Source: Capnocytophaga ochracea DSM 7271 (GTDB lineage Bacteria; Bacteroidota; Bacteroidia; Flavobacteriales; Flavobacteriaceae). From it: a DNA stretch of 64,000 nucleotides. A program made the position numbers and the translations under genes. The DNA lies in NCBI RefSeq assembly GCF_000023285.1, contig NC_013162.1, positions 1,466,501 to 1,530,500 on the forward strand, read 5' to 3'. Positions 44,445 to 52,467 of this stretch are shown piece by piece (the stretch's first letter is position 1; the number at the start of each line of letters is the position of its first letter). Under the pieces are notes generated by a model that was given only the letters and a program-made list of their open reading frames with translations, made no database searches and had not been told where the DNA came from.

Positions 44445-44867
44445 ATGACAGCAATGTACACAGCAGTGGCCACCGCAACAGGTGGTCGCAACAGAAAAGT
44501 AACTTCTGACAATGGCGTATTAAGCCTAGAAATACGTTCTCCTAAAGCCTTAGGCGGAGCTAACGACGATTATACCAATCCTGAGCAGATTTTTGCCGCT
44601 GGCTATGCTGCTTGTTTCGACAGCGCACTGAATTTGGTTATTAGACAAACTAAAATAACCACTGGTGAGACCGCTGTAACAGCACACGTATCTATTGGAA
44701 AGCTGAACAACGGCGGTTTTATTTTCGGCGTAACCTTACAAGTGAATATACCTAATGTGTCGCTTGAACAAGCTAAGGAACTTGTAGCAAAAGCCGACCA
44801 AGTTTGTCCGTATTCTAACTCTACTCGTGGGAATATAGAAGTAACCTTTGAAGTAAGTAATAATTAG
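44445..44867 (+). CDS. Organic hydroperoxide resistance protein (Ohr/OsmC family)
   Basis: A 140-residue thiol peroxidase that reduces organic hydroperoxides using two reactive cysteines, Cys57 in GYAACFDSAL and Cys121 in QVCPYSNSTRGN. Length and both motifs match Ohr rather than OsmC. It works as a cytoplasmic dimer, usually recycled by lipoylated proteins. No ohrR gene is adjacent; the inverted repeat upstream might bind a distant regulator. Confidence 0.95.
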   Translation: MTAMYTAVATATGGRNRKVTSDNGVLSLEIRSPKALGGANDDYTNPEQIFAAGYAACFDSALNLVIRQTKITTGETAVTAHVSIGKLNNGGFIFGVTLQVNIPNVSLEQAKELVAKADQVCPYSNSTRGNIEVTFEVSNN

Positions 44868-44891
44868 GTCGTAGCACGACAAGCAATAAAT

Positions 44892-44931
44892 AAAAATCCT
44901 TGTGTGGTATATACCATACAAGGATTTTTTA
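44892..44931. terminator. Bidirectional intrinsic terminator
   Basis: An AAAAATCCTTGTGTGG arm pairs with CCATACAAGGATTTTT (one mismatch) around TATATA, between the convergent Ohr and coiled-coil lipoprotein genes. Confidence 0.9.
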
Positions 44932-44951
44932 ATAAAACATCTAACTTGCAT

Positions 44952-45371
44952 CTATTTGCTAAATTCTACTTCAGCATTTAGTTTAGTTATCTTTTCTTGC
45001 AATTTAGTGATGTCTTTTTGCAATTTCTCAATACGGCGATTACTTTTGGCTAAATTCCTGTTAGCCCTACTAGCTTTGCGCAATGCCTTTTGAGCTTTGT
45101 TCGCTTTTTTAGCACTTGCCGAAGCCGAGTTGGCATCACTAAAAGCATCCGTACGATTGGTAGCTTCTTCATTAGCTTGTGTAGCCTCAGTTTGCAACGA
45201 CTGATTATTGGTTTGCTCTTGAGTGAGTCTCATTTGCAATTCGTTGAGCTCGGTATTGAGTTTCAAGGCTTGTTGTTGTTTTTCCAAGCGTTTCATCTCT
45301 GGTGATTTAGCTGTACCACAGCTCACTAGCATAAAGGAAGCTAACACTCCCATTAAAAGTACTTTTTTCAT
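44952..45371 (-). CDS. Coiled-coil lipoprotein
   Basis: ATG 45371 (MKKVLLMGVLASFMLVSC, Cys18) is chosen because the 16-codon extension crosses the promoter region. The 139-residue product is almost entirely helical: Glu/Gln-rich (about 30-70), a Ser/Ala/Asn patch (about 75-90) and a Lys/Arg-rich heptad region (about 92-135). It resembles Lpp-like or membrane-tether lipoproteins in style, but I cannot assign a family. Its own promoter precedes it. Confidence 0.85.
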   Translation of the reverse strand: MKKVLLMGVLASFMLVSCGTAKSPEMKRLEKQQQALKLNTELNELQMRLTQEQTNNQSLQTEATQANEEATNRTDAFSDANSASASAKKANKAQKALRKASRANRNLAKSNRRIEKLQKDITKLQEKITKLNAEVEFSK

Positions 45372-45396
45372 CTTTTTTATATTTAAATTAATTCCG

Positions 45397-45427
45397 CAAA
45401 AGTAATACTTAATCGGCAAACATGCAA
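45397..45427 (-). promoter_or_regulatory. Promoter of the coiled-coil lipoprotein gene
   Basis: Minus strand TTG (45427-45425), a 20-bp spacer and TACTTTTG (45404-45397). It resembles the promoter at 46091-46121, sharing AATCGGCAAA in the spacer. Confidence 0.75.
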
Positions 45428-45451
45428 ATCAAAAAATCATTTACACCTAAT

Positions 45452-45487
45452 AAAACGCCTCTTTTTCAGCTGAAAAAGAGGCGTTTT
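45452..45487. terminator. Perfect 36-bp palindromic terminator
   Basis: AAAACGCCTCTTTTTCAG and its exact complement form an 18-bp arm pair with no unpaired centre. It ends the NADPH:quinone reductase gene. Confidence 0.85.
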
Positions 45488-45516
45488 GTTAATTCACTAA
45501 TTGCCTAATCTACAAA

Positions 45517-46059
45517 TTAGCTAATTTTCTTAATTTCCGCTACTAAGCGAGCAGCGTGTTCTTTCGCTTTTTGCTGTACTGCCAAAAGTGCCTCCTTAGG
45601 CATCACATTAGGTTCATAATGCATTGCATAAGAGACTACGGGGTCTAAAAACTCCATTTTGGTAAAGTTAGCCGTCTGACGGTGAGGATAAAAGAAATTA
45701 GAAATAGGACATTTTTGATAGGCTTCTTCAGGAGCTCCCGTAGTGAAAGAAAGCAATAGTTTTTTGCCTTCCAACTGATAAGCTGTATCATAAGCAAAAC
45801 CAAAAGCAAAAACATCATCTACCCATTTTTTTAATAGAGCAGGAACTGAATACCAATTCAAAGGAAACTGCCATACAATCACGTCAGCCTTAACAAGTTT
45901 GACTTGCTCAGCAACTATATCAAACTGATAATTAGGATAAAGCGCTTGTAACTCACTTATCTCAACTTCAGGAAGCAGGCGTTTTACCTCTTCCAAAATA
46001 GCCTTATTGGCGTTGGACGTCTCCATAGCGGAGTGTCCGTTGATAATTAATACGTTCAT
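45517..46059 (-). CDS. NAD(P)H:quinone oxidoreductase, flavodoxin-like fold (MdaB/KefF type)
   Basis: A 180-residue flavoprotein with the flavodoxin-like fold: FMN/FAD phosphate region in INGHSAMETSNANKAI, the VWQFPLNWYSVPALLKKWVD substrate-side motif and the LLLSFTTGAPEEAYQ strand. Such enzymes reduce quinones by two electrons and protect against oxidative stress. It is cytoplasmic and monocistronic, with its own promoter and terminator. Confidence 0.92.
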   Translation of the reverse strand: MNVLIINGHSAMETSNANKAILEEVKRLLPEVEISELQALYPNYQFDIVAEQVKLVKADVIVWQFPLNWYSVPALLKKWVDDVFAFGFAYDTAYQLEGKKLLLSFTTGAPEEAYQKCPISNFFYPHRQTANFTKMEFLDPVVSYAMHYEPNVMPKEALLAVQQKAKEHAARLVAEIKKIS

Positions 46060-46090
46060 ATAGAATTATGATTTAAAACTTTAAGTCTGA

Positions 46091-46121
46091 CAAAAGTACT
46101 AATTAATCGGCAAATGTGCAA
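46091..46121 (-). promoter_or_regulatory. Promoter of the quinone reductase gene
   Basis: Minus strand TTG (46121-46119), a 20-bp spacer and TACTTTTG (46098-46091). Confidence 0.75.
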
Positions 46122-46159
46122 ATTTGAAAAATGGGGCAAGAAGATAATTATTAGGGTTT

Positions 46160-47245
46160 CTAGTTAAAAGCTGTTATCTCGCAAAACCTTACAAGTTGGT
46201 TGGTAGCTTTTTGCAAGTCACTCTTCCTTACTTTGGTTTTCTCAGTAAAAAGGTCGGTAGTTAGGTTAGTTGCTTGTTTATCAATACTCGCTTTCCAATT
46301 GCCTACAACTCTGCCTTCGTGCAGAATAACCGGTTTAAATATACCAAACTTATTATGTGCCTTTGCTTCGTGCTTTTTGTCGAGAGCTACCCAACGGCTT
46401 TTATAGCCTATCAGATACTCATCGTACGGCGGAAGCAAATGCATTGTTTTTGTGTAATCGGTAGCTTCAAAGTTATTGCGATACAGATACATTGGAGTAC
46501 TTTCTACCGAAACTTCTTCTAATTCAGAGGCAATCCCCTCTATAGCTTTTTTACATTGCATTTTAGGCAATCCCGACCACCACGTGAAATCCTCTAACGA
46601 GGCAGGCGAATGACTCCTGAAATACTTCTGTGCCAGTCGTTTCAAAGCTTCATCAAGGATAATAACAGTTGTTGTAGGTACTCTTTTCGACAATAGAGCC
46701 CAAGTAGCTTCCTTGCCTTGCATTACCCCCGAACACAAAAGCCCTTCAATCTCAGCACGCAATAATAAAGGGTTGAGCAGTTTGTCATCAGGTAAAAGTC
46801 CCAAAGTTGTGAGTCTGTTAGCAATAGCTTTTTTAGACAATGACTTACCACCAACTAACAGTTCTCGTAGAGCGTGGGTTACCTCCTCAAAGTAATTTTG
46901 GGCAAACGCTGTACTGATACTCTTTTGCCAAGATTGCAAAGTACTCAGATTGCGTTCCTTGCATAAAGGAAGTAACCAGCCTATATCCGTTTTGCTCACC
47001 ACTTGCACCGTACAACGCAAGAGATGAAGGCGCAAAAGTTCAGCCTTAGCAAAAGCCTCTTGGAGTTGAGCTAATTGCGGAGTACATTGCCGTATACCTA
47101 TCGCTCAACGAAAATAGTTATAATCCTGTGCCTGCATAGCCCCTTGCCACACTACAATATCCTCAGGTTTTTCATATTGAGGAGAAAGCAATTGCTGGTG
47201 TAACAATCTCAGTGTAATAGCCTCTTGCCTACTTATTGTTCTCAT
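46160..47245 (-). pseudogene. Winged-helix DNA-binding protein (HTH_42/YcaQ-like) with an in-frame UGA
   Basis: The gene starts at ATG 47245, sharing a base with the MerR stop (TGATG). Codon 47 is TGA at 47107-47105, where the family has the Trp of 'WAIGLR'; the sequence around it reads QAQDYNYFR-stop-AIGIRQ. The same frame is then open for 314 more codons to 46160, with RCTVQVVSKTDIGWLLPLC, DFTWWSGLPK and LLPPYDEYLIGYKSRW. Relatives unhook DNA crosslinks (YcaQ/AlkX) or are uncharacterised. Only the 292-residue part from about 47035 is likely translatable, so the gene is probably inactive unless the base is a sequencing error. Confidence 0.8.
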
Positions 47246-47576
47246 CAACTCACCTGCTTATTAACTAATTGATTCATCTTGGAGAGTGTTTCCTCTATCA
47301 TCGCCATACGCTTCTTTACTTTCTCTACTGAAGCATCTAACGTGTACCCCTCATCAAGGAGTTCTTTGATGAGGAGTATTTTTTGATATTCAGGTAATCA
47401 TACCGGCGATTTTTCCCTTCCTCTTCCGTTAAACTGGTGATAATTCCTTTCTCTTCCCAATAGCGTATTTGTCGGGTAGGGATACCAGTGATTTGCGATA
47501 CTTCCCCTATGCCCACTACCAATTTCCGCAGAAAATCAAAGTCTAACAAGAGTTCTTTTTGTACTTCTTTTGCCAT
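47245..47576 (-). pseudogene. MerR-family regulator with a one-base deletion
   Basis: The first frame encodes a good MerR helix-turn-helix (about 20-68, IGEVSQITGIPTRQIRYWEE then KGIIT), then runs into 13 nonsense residues and ends at 47337. Adding one A to the six-A run near 47386-47391 restores LNIKKILLIKELLDEGYTLD and a coiled-coil tail to TGA 47247-47245, a 110-residue protein coupled to the next gene by a one-base overlap. It is divergent from the SDR gene, the natural target. Confidence 0.8.
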
Positions 47577-47602
47577 AGATTGTAAATAAATTACGAAATA
47601 AG

Positions 47603-47634
47603 TTGCAAATATACAAATAAATACTTTACCTTTG
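47603..47634 (+). promoter_or_regulatory. Promoter of the SDR gene, overlapping the MerR promoter
   Basis: TTG 47603-47605, a 21-bp spacer and TACCTTTG 47627-47634. A minus-strand -7 box (TATATTTG, 47613-47606) for the MerR gene lies inside the spacer. A long spacer with face-to-face overlap fits MerR-type control. Confidence 0.65.
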
Positions 47635-47674
47635 TATTTTGTAAATAATCTACAATTAAAGAAGATAATTAACG

Positions 47675-48451
47675 ATGAAAAACTTAAACAACAAGAATGC
47701 CGTGATTACCGGCGGAAGTGAAGGTATTGGCTTAGGAATAGCCAAAGCCTTTGCCCGTGAGGGCGCGAACCTATTGCTCATAGGTAAAGACTCTGAGAAA
47801 CTACAAAGAGCCCAACAAGAGCTACTAAATGAGTTTGGCGTGCAAGTACACACCCTCTCTGCTGATTTATCAAAAACGGAGACAGTAACTGAGGTAGTGA
47901 AAGACATTGAGCGACTGCTGCCTACGGTAGATATTTTAGTAAACAACGCTGGTTTGGGCAAGTTCGTGCCTTTTGAGCAAGTGGACAATACCTTATACGA
48001 TGCCCTCTTCAACCTCAATGTAAAAGCGCCTTATTTCCTTACCCAAGGTCTGTTACCTGCTTTCGTGAAAAGCAAGGGGAATGTTATTAATATCTCGTCG
48101 TGTTTTGCGCACCGAATGCTTCCTAACCGCGCAACTACCGCTTATTCAGCTACTAAAGGAGCTTTGGACTCTTTTACCAAGGCGTTGGCTTTTGAAGTGG
48201 GACATTTGGGCGTACGCGTAAATGCCATTGCCCCTGGGAATATTTCTACACCGCAATTCAACCGCAATTTGCAAGCTCTCACCCCCGAAAAACAAGCCGC
48301 TTTTGAGACTATGGTAAAGGAAGTTTACCCTTTACAACACATTGGCACGCCTGAAGATATAGCCGAGGCTTGTGTATTCTTAGCCAGCGACAATGCTTCG
48401 TGGATTACAGGCACTGTGCTTGCTGTAGATGGCGGACTCACTACAAATTAG
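47675..48451 (+). CDS. Short-chain dehydrogenase/reductase
   Basis: A 258-residue classical SDR. The cofactor motif is TGGSEGIGLGIAKAF, then NNAG, the catalytic serine in NISSC and YSATK (Tyr-x-x-x-Lys). The C-terminus ends ITGTVLAVDGGLTTN as usual for FabG-like enzymes. Substrate is unknown. It is divergent from a damaged MerR gene, so regulation may now be altered. Confidence 0.95.
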   Translation: MKNLNNKNAVITGGSEGIGLGIAKAFAREGANLLLIGKDSEKLQRAQQELLNEFGVQVHTLSADLSKTETVTEVVKDIERLLPTVDILVNNAGLGKFVPFEQVDNTLYDALFNLNVKAPYFLTQGLLPAFVKSKGNVINISSCFAHRMLPNRATTAYSATKGALDSFTKALAFEVGHLGVRVNAIAPGNISTPQFNRNLQALTPEKQAAFETMVKEVYPLQHIGTPEDIAEACVFLASDNASWITGTVLAVDGGLTTN

Positions 48452-49014
48452 TTGTGCACGACGCGCAGTGTGAACCACACAGGCAGAGGGAAAATTAGCG
48501 AATTTGGAAATTAGAAAATGAGGTACAGGCTACAAGAAAAGCACCAGCGGAGGGGGAGTAGAGAAACTTGGAAAGGCTCGGAGTTATCGGAGGAAAACGA
48601 AAAATATCAAAAGAAGGTTGAAGGGAATTTTGGAGAGAAAAGGCTGTTAGGAGGGTACGCTTAGCTTATAGAGAGCTTATAGGAAGCTTATACGAATCTT
48701 GGAAGATTGGTATAGAAAGGGTATATAAATAGCTAAGAATGAGGAGTTAAGAGAGGGGAGTAAGAAGTGATTTTGAGGATAATAAATCGAAAGTAAAGAG
48801 AAGTGAATACGTTGGTGTATTGAATGTCAATAGGAGAAAAGTGTTTTTTAATTATTGAAGAGAAAGTGATAAAAAGCGTTTTTTTTGCCCGAAAAGATAA
48901 TAGAAAGAAGAACATTTGACGGGGTGAAAATTGAAGCAAATTAACAGATAGCTTTGCTATCAAGAATTCTGCGTGAGATTTCACTGAGGGCTAGAAAAGA
49001 ACTAAATTTGTTAA
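48452..49014. other. Intergenic region with a dispersed repeat
   Basis: No gene is supported. It holds one inverted copy of the 75-bp element (48653-48727). The flanks of that copy also share some text with the flanks of copies 1 and 2 (for example TTCGATTTATT and a TTCCCTTCAA-like stretch), so the true element may be longer. Confidence 0.55.
48653..48727 (-). repeat. Dispersed 75-bp element, copy 3 (11-bp period, inverted)
   Basis: Read on the minus strand it matches copy 1 nearly base for base over 75 bp, including CGTATAAGCTT, CCTATAAGCTC and TCTATAAGCTA. Confidence 0.88.
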
Positions 49015-49045
49015 TTGATGAATTAGCAAATTAGTTGTATTTTTG
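49015..49045 (+). promoter_or_regulatory. Promoter in front of a gene relic
   Basis: TTG 49015-49017, a 20-bp spacer and TATTTTTG 49038-49045. The relic at 49070 and the 272-residue gene at 49403 lie downstream. Confidence 0.6.
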
Positions 49046-49069
49046 CATAACCGTACTACATACATTTCT

Positions 49070-49343
49070 TATGAAATCGACAGAATAGTAGAACGGGAGT
49101 TGAAGAATTTAAGGATTACGTTATATGTGACTTTATAGCTAAATTATTAAATGGTATGTCTATCAACAAGGATAACTATTGTAATACACGATGGAGCTCA
49201 CGGTGAGTATTTTGGTATGTATTTCTATCGATAGCTATGTGCTCAATAAGTTTGTTCCTTATCTTAAAGAAACTTCATATACCCTTTTACCCTCTGTTGA
49301 GAAGGCAAAAAATGATATGTATCAACTATTGAGTAAACAGTAA
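49070..49343 (+). pseudogene. Relic of an unidentified gene
   Basis: Short protein-like pieces occur in different frames: EIDRIVERELKNLRITLY (about 49074-49128), TRITIVIHDGAHGEYFGMYF (about 49166-49225) and a longer C-terminal piece SIDSYVLNKFVPYLKETSYT then LLPSVEKAKNDMYQLLSKQ ending at TAA 49343. No family is recognised; at least two frameshifts are needed. Confidence 0.4.
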
Positions 49344-49391
49344 AGTAAATCAACCATAAAGGAGATATAAAAAGCGAACAACTAAAAAAAT

Positions 49392-49396
49392 GGAGG
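49392..49396 (+). promoter_or_regulatory. Strong Shine-Dalgarno site
   Basis: GGAGG lies 6 bp before ATG 49403. Such a site is rare among the genes of this window. Confidence 0.7.
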
Positions 49397-49402
49397 CACA
49401 CA

Positions 49403-50221
49403 ATGGCAATAGACGGAGTAAAGATTATCGATAGCGATAGCGGTTATGATATTTATAACAATATCACAGAACGCTACAAAGACGGTGAAGATATTGAAAA
49501 AATCAGACAAGATTGGTTGAACGAGGAAGACAATTTCTGTATTGACGAATTATTTACGGAAATATACTGGACGGCATTCGCCTACTCGCTTTGGAAAATC
49601 GGGTACAAGGAAGATGAAGTCCGCCGGAAAGCATTGGAAATAATAGAAGGCGGAGCGAGTGCATTGTGGGACGAGATTCATACCCAAGCCCGACGACAAA
49701 GGCAGAAGGCTCTCGAGAAATTAAAATTACAACTCTCGTCGGGTAATCCGAAGCCGCTTCGCAAACCGACGATAAAAAAACCGAAAGAGCCATATTTCCA
49801 AAAAGGCGATGTATTAGCCGTTGCGATGAAAGAAGGGTATGGAATTTGTTTTATTTCGGCAGTGGACAGTTCGCCGAGAAAGGTAGAATATCATATCGCC
49901 TGTACAAGATATTTAAGCGATAAGTATCCTACAATGAACGATTTTCTGGAGAGTAAGATTGCCTGTGGGAAACATAATCAAGATTTCGCGTTAAGAACCG
50001 ACTGCTGGTTTAATCATAAAGATTTGGGGGCAATACTACCCTATATTAAAAAGCTTGGTTCCGTTCGATTTAGACCATATCTTTTATGGGTGCTGGCACC
50101 TGCACACAACTTAGACGATATTTATAAGGAGATAGTACAAGACAAAAAATACTTCGGCGGCAAAATAAAAGAAGTATCCGAATTGGTCGAGATAGTGGTA
50201 GAGGATACCGAGGAGATGTGA
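49403..50221 (+). CDS. Possible immunity protein (Imm26-like C-terminus)
   Basis: A 272-residue acidic, cytoplasmic-looking protein. The N-terminal half (about 20-110) is helical (DIEKIRQDWLNEEDNFCIDE). The C-terminal half begins YFQKGDVLAVAMKEGYGICF, the style of Imm26-type immunity domains that protect against polymorphic toxins. The family call is tentative. Signs of transfer are the GGAGG leader, the gene relic upstream and position beside ssrA, a common integration site. No toxin gene remains nearby. Confidence 0.7.
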   Translation: MAIDGVKIIDSDSGYDIYNNITERYKDGEDIEKIRQDWLNEEDNFCIDELFTEIYWTAFAYSLWKIGYKEDEVRRKALEIIEGGASALWDEIHTQARRQRQKALEKLKLQLSSGNPKPLRKPTIKKPKEPYFQKGDVLAVAMKEGYGICFISAVDSSPRKVEYHIACTRYLSDKYPTMNDFLESKIACGKHNQDFALRTDCWFNHKDLGAILPYIKKLGSVRFRPYLLWVLAPAHNLDDIYKEIVQDKKYFGGKIKEVSELVEIVVEDTEEM

Positions 50222-50388
50222 TAACAGAATAATTCAAGATAATTAAAATACGAGATAATAAACAAAACAGGCTGATAAAAGAAAAAGAACGTTGTATGCA
50301 CTTTTTATTTTCCTTGTTTTGGTAGGCGTATGCTAGTGGAAGGTAGGAGAATAAAGAGGGATTATGAAATAAAAAAGATGGGCAATTG

Positions 50389-50419
50389 TTGTGAGTATGA
50401 TTATTTTTTGTACCTTTGC
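50389..50419 (+). promoter_or_regulatory. Promoter of ssrA
   Basis: TTG 50389-50391, a 20-bp spacer and TACCTTTG 50412-50419, about 25 bp before the tmRNA 5' end. Confidence 0.78.
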
Positions 50420-50444
50420 ACCGAATTACAGAAATGAACACTTG

Positions 50445-50843
50445 GGGTCGACCGGTTTTGACAGTAAGTGGCATTAAATAGTAAGCATACCGAGCTGTGA
50501 AATGAATGCTCGATAATCTCTATTTCAAAATTTTAAATGGCGAGAATAACTACGCTCTTGCTGCCTAATCTGAAGTTTAGTAAGATTGCTGGCTAAGTCC
50601 CTACAAGGTAGGGAAGCGAGATGTCTCTGAAAAGCCCTTGTTGACGGCGTTTCGTACAGAGGCACCATAAAAGTCAACATTGAACCTGCGGTACGCTTCT
50701 GCTAACGGTTCTTAAGCAAAGGAAGCTAAGCGCAAAATGGGCGGTGCTCGGTCAGTTTTGCGACGAAAATCAAACGAGGACTAAGTATGTAGAAAGCTTT
50801 TTGATGACTTATTTGGACGAGAGTTCGATTCTCTCCGACTCCA
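50445..50843 (+). ncRNA. ssrA: Transfer-messenger RNA (tmRNA)
   Basis: tmRNA rescues stalled ribosomes and tags the unfinished protein for degradation. The 5' GGGGTCG (50445-50451) pairs with 3' CGACTCC (50836-50842), leaving discriminator A 50843; CCA is not encoded. The T-loop GTTCGATTC is present just before the 3' arm. The tag frame runs 50539-50565 as GENNYALAA followed by TAA, in a setting typical of Bacteroidota. Ends are placed from the acceptor-stem pairing. Confidence 0.96.
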
Positions 50844-50862
50844 CATTACAATCTCATTATAG

Positions 50863-50908
50863 AACGAGAACTAAATAGAAAAACACTTCTATTTAGTTCT
50901 CGTTTTTA
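50863..50908 (+). terminator. Terminator of ssrA
   Basis: An 18-bp perfect stem (50863-50880 with 50887-50904), loop AAACAC, is followed by TTTATT. Confidence 0.93.
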
Positions 50909-50981
50909 TTCATTTTAGAAGTCTTGTTCACTATATATTTGTTATATTTTTTCATTTATTTATCATTAAGTAGTAAAGTTA

Positions 50982-51012
50982 TTGGCGTTTTCTTGTATTA
51001 TCTTTATATTTG
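50982..51012 (+). promoter_or_regulatory. Promoter of the membrane AraC regulator
   Basis: TTG 50982-50984, a 20-bp spacer and TATATTTG 51005-51012, 26 bp before ATG 51039. Confidence 0.78.
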
Positions 51013-51038
51013 CGCCTTTAATAACAATAAAGATAATA

Positions 51039-52211
51039 ATGAATACGCTCTTTACTATCGGCATTTTCCTTTGCTTTTTTCTTTCTGTATTGCTCTTTAC
51101 CAAACGCCCTCAAGCCTTATCGGATAAGGTATTGGGGATATGGTTGGTGTGCATTGGTATTTATCTGCTGAATTACTACCTGCATTATTTAGGCTATTGG
51201 GAGAAATATCCTCATTTGGTAGGAGCGACGCACCCTTTTCCGCTTTTGTTTGCTCCTTTTGTATATTTGTACGTGTTGGTGTGTTCACGTGAAGACCAAC
51301 ATTTTCATTGGCGCGATAGCTTGCACTTTTTACCTTTTTTACTCACCTACGTTGTGATGTTTCCCTTTCTTTTTGGCTATTCGGCGACTGAAAAAGCAAT
51401 GATAGACCAAGCTGATTACCATAGTCCCTATCAATGGTTATTTACAACTTCGTTTGTAGCTTTTGTGACCGTGAGTGTGGTGTATATTGTATTGGCTTAT
51501 CAGAAAATCAATCAGTATGAGCGGGTAATAGGCGACAATTTTGGCTATAACGAAGGTATTAGTTTGCAATGGCTACGACTGTTGCTCATTGGGTTCGGGC
51601 TGATTTTCTCAGTGATGATAGTGGGATATATAGTGCAATTTCTCTTAGAAATAGAGATAGGAGTTAATATAGAACTTATTTTCTTAACACTCTTTGTCTT
51701 ACTTATAGGGCTTATTGGCTTCTGGGGCATACGGCATCAGGGAATTTTTAGTGTTGAAAAACAAAAGCCTTTTATAAAGAATTTAGTCTTGTCTGACAAT
51801 TCTCATAGGTCAGACAATATTGAACCTTCTTCATTCTCCAAAACTCCTGAATACCGCAAATCTGGATTGAAAGCCGAGGACGCAACCAGCTTACACCAAC
51901 AGCTACTCACACTAATGACTACCGAAAAACCTTATCTCGAACCTAAACTCTCCTTAGCTCAATTAGCTGAAATGTTAGGTGTACTTCCTAATCACCTTTC
52001 ACAAATTATCAACCAATACGAAGAAAAGAATTTTTATGACTTTGTGAATAGCTATCGTGTCGAAGAGTTTATCACTTTGGCAAAGAAAGACATTGATAAG
52101 AATTTTAATCTTTTGGGGCTTGCCTATGAAGCGGGCTTTAACTCTAAGTCCTCTTTCAATCAAGTGTTTAAGAAGATAACAGGTAAAACACCGAGTGAAT
52201 TTCTGAATTAG
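51039..52211 (+). CDS. Membrane-bound AraC-family regulator
   Basis: ATG 51039 (MNTLFTIGIFLCFFLSVLLF) is preferred, since the longer frame starts at the -33 element. The 390-residue protein has about seven transmembrane segments (1-240), a cytoplasmic linker and a C-terminal AraC DNA-binding domain (about 290-390, LSLAQLAEMLGVLPNHLSQI and AYEAGFNSKSSFNQVFKKIT). It would sense an envelope or extracellular signal and act directly on DNA. The TonB receptor downstream is the obvious candidate target. Confidence 0.92.
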   Translation: MNTLFTIGIFLCFFLSVLLFTKRPQALSDKVLGIWLVCIGIYLLNYYLHYLGYWEKYPHLVGATHPFPLLFAPFVYLYVLVCSREDQHFHWRDSLHFLPFLLTYVVMFPFLFGYSATEKAMIDQADYHSPYQWLFTTSFVAFVTVSVVYIVLAYQKINQYERVIGDNFGYNEGISLQWLRLLLIGFGLIFSVMIVGYIVQFLLEIEIGVNIELIFLTLFVLLIGLIGFWGIRHQGIFSVEKQKPFIKNLVLSDNSHRSDNIEPSSFSKTPEYRKSGLKAEDATSLHQQLLTLMTTEKPYLEPKLSLAQLAEMLGVLPNHLSQIINQYEEKNFYDFVNSYRVEEFITLAKKDIDKNFNLLGLAYEAGFNSKSSFNQVFKKITGKTPSEFLN

Positions 52212-52336
52212 GTGCGAGAAGCATAGTTTAGCACGTCCAAACTCTCACGCTACCCCCTCTTTTCACTCCCTCTTACTTGTCCGCCCTGCACAATTCTTCC
52301 GGCGAATAAAATCTCTCTAACCTCTTGCCTCACTGC

Positions 52337-52385
52337 CATTCGTCATTCATCTCTCGTCTCTCGTCATTCGTAATTCGTCATTAAA
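52337..52385. repeat. 7-bp periodic spacer, seven heptads
   Basis: CATTCGT, CATTCAT, CTCTCGT twice, CATTCGT, AATTCGT, CATTAAA in unbroken succession, upstream of the TonB receptor. Confidence 0.65.
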
Positions 52386-52467
52386 AAAGCGTCCATTCCC
52401 TCACGCTTGGGCGATGCACCTTGTTTTTCACCATACCTTTGCACCCGAATTTTAAACGTATTACGCA

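Noticed and set aside
45452-45487. Perfect 36-bp palindrome as a transposon end or operator
   Set aside because: It lies 30 bp after a stop codon, with A/T runs at both ends, so a terminator is the simpler reading.
49403-50844. An integrated element bounded by an ssrA 3' repeat
   Set aside because: I could not find a duplicate of the tmRNA 3' end or an integrase in the window.
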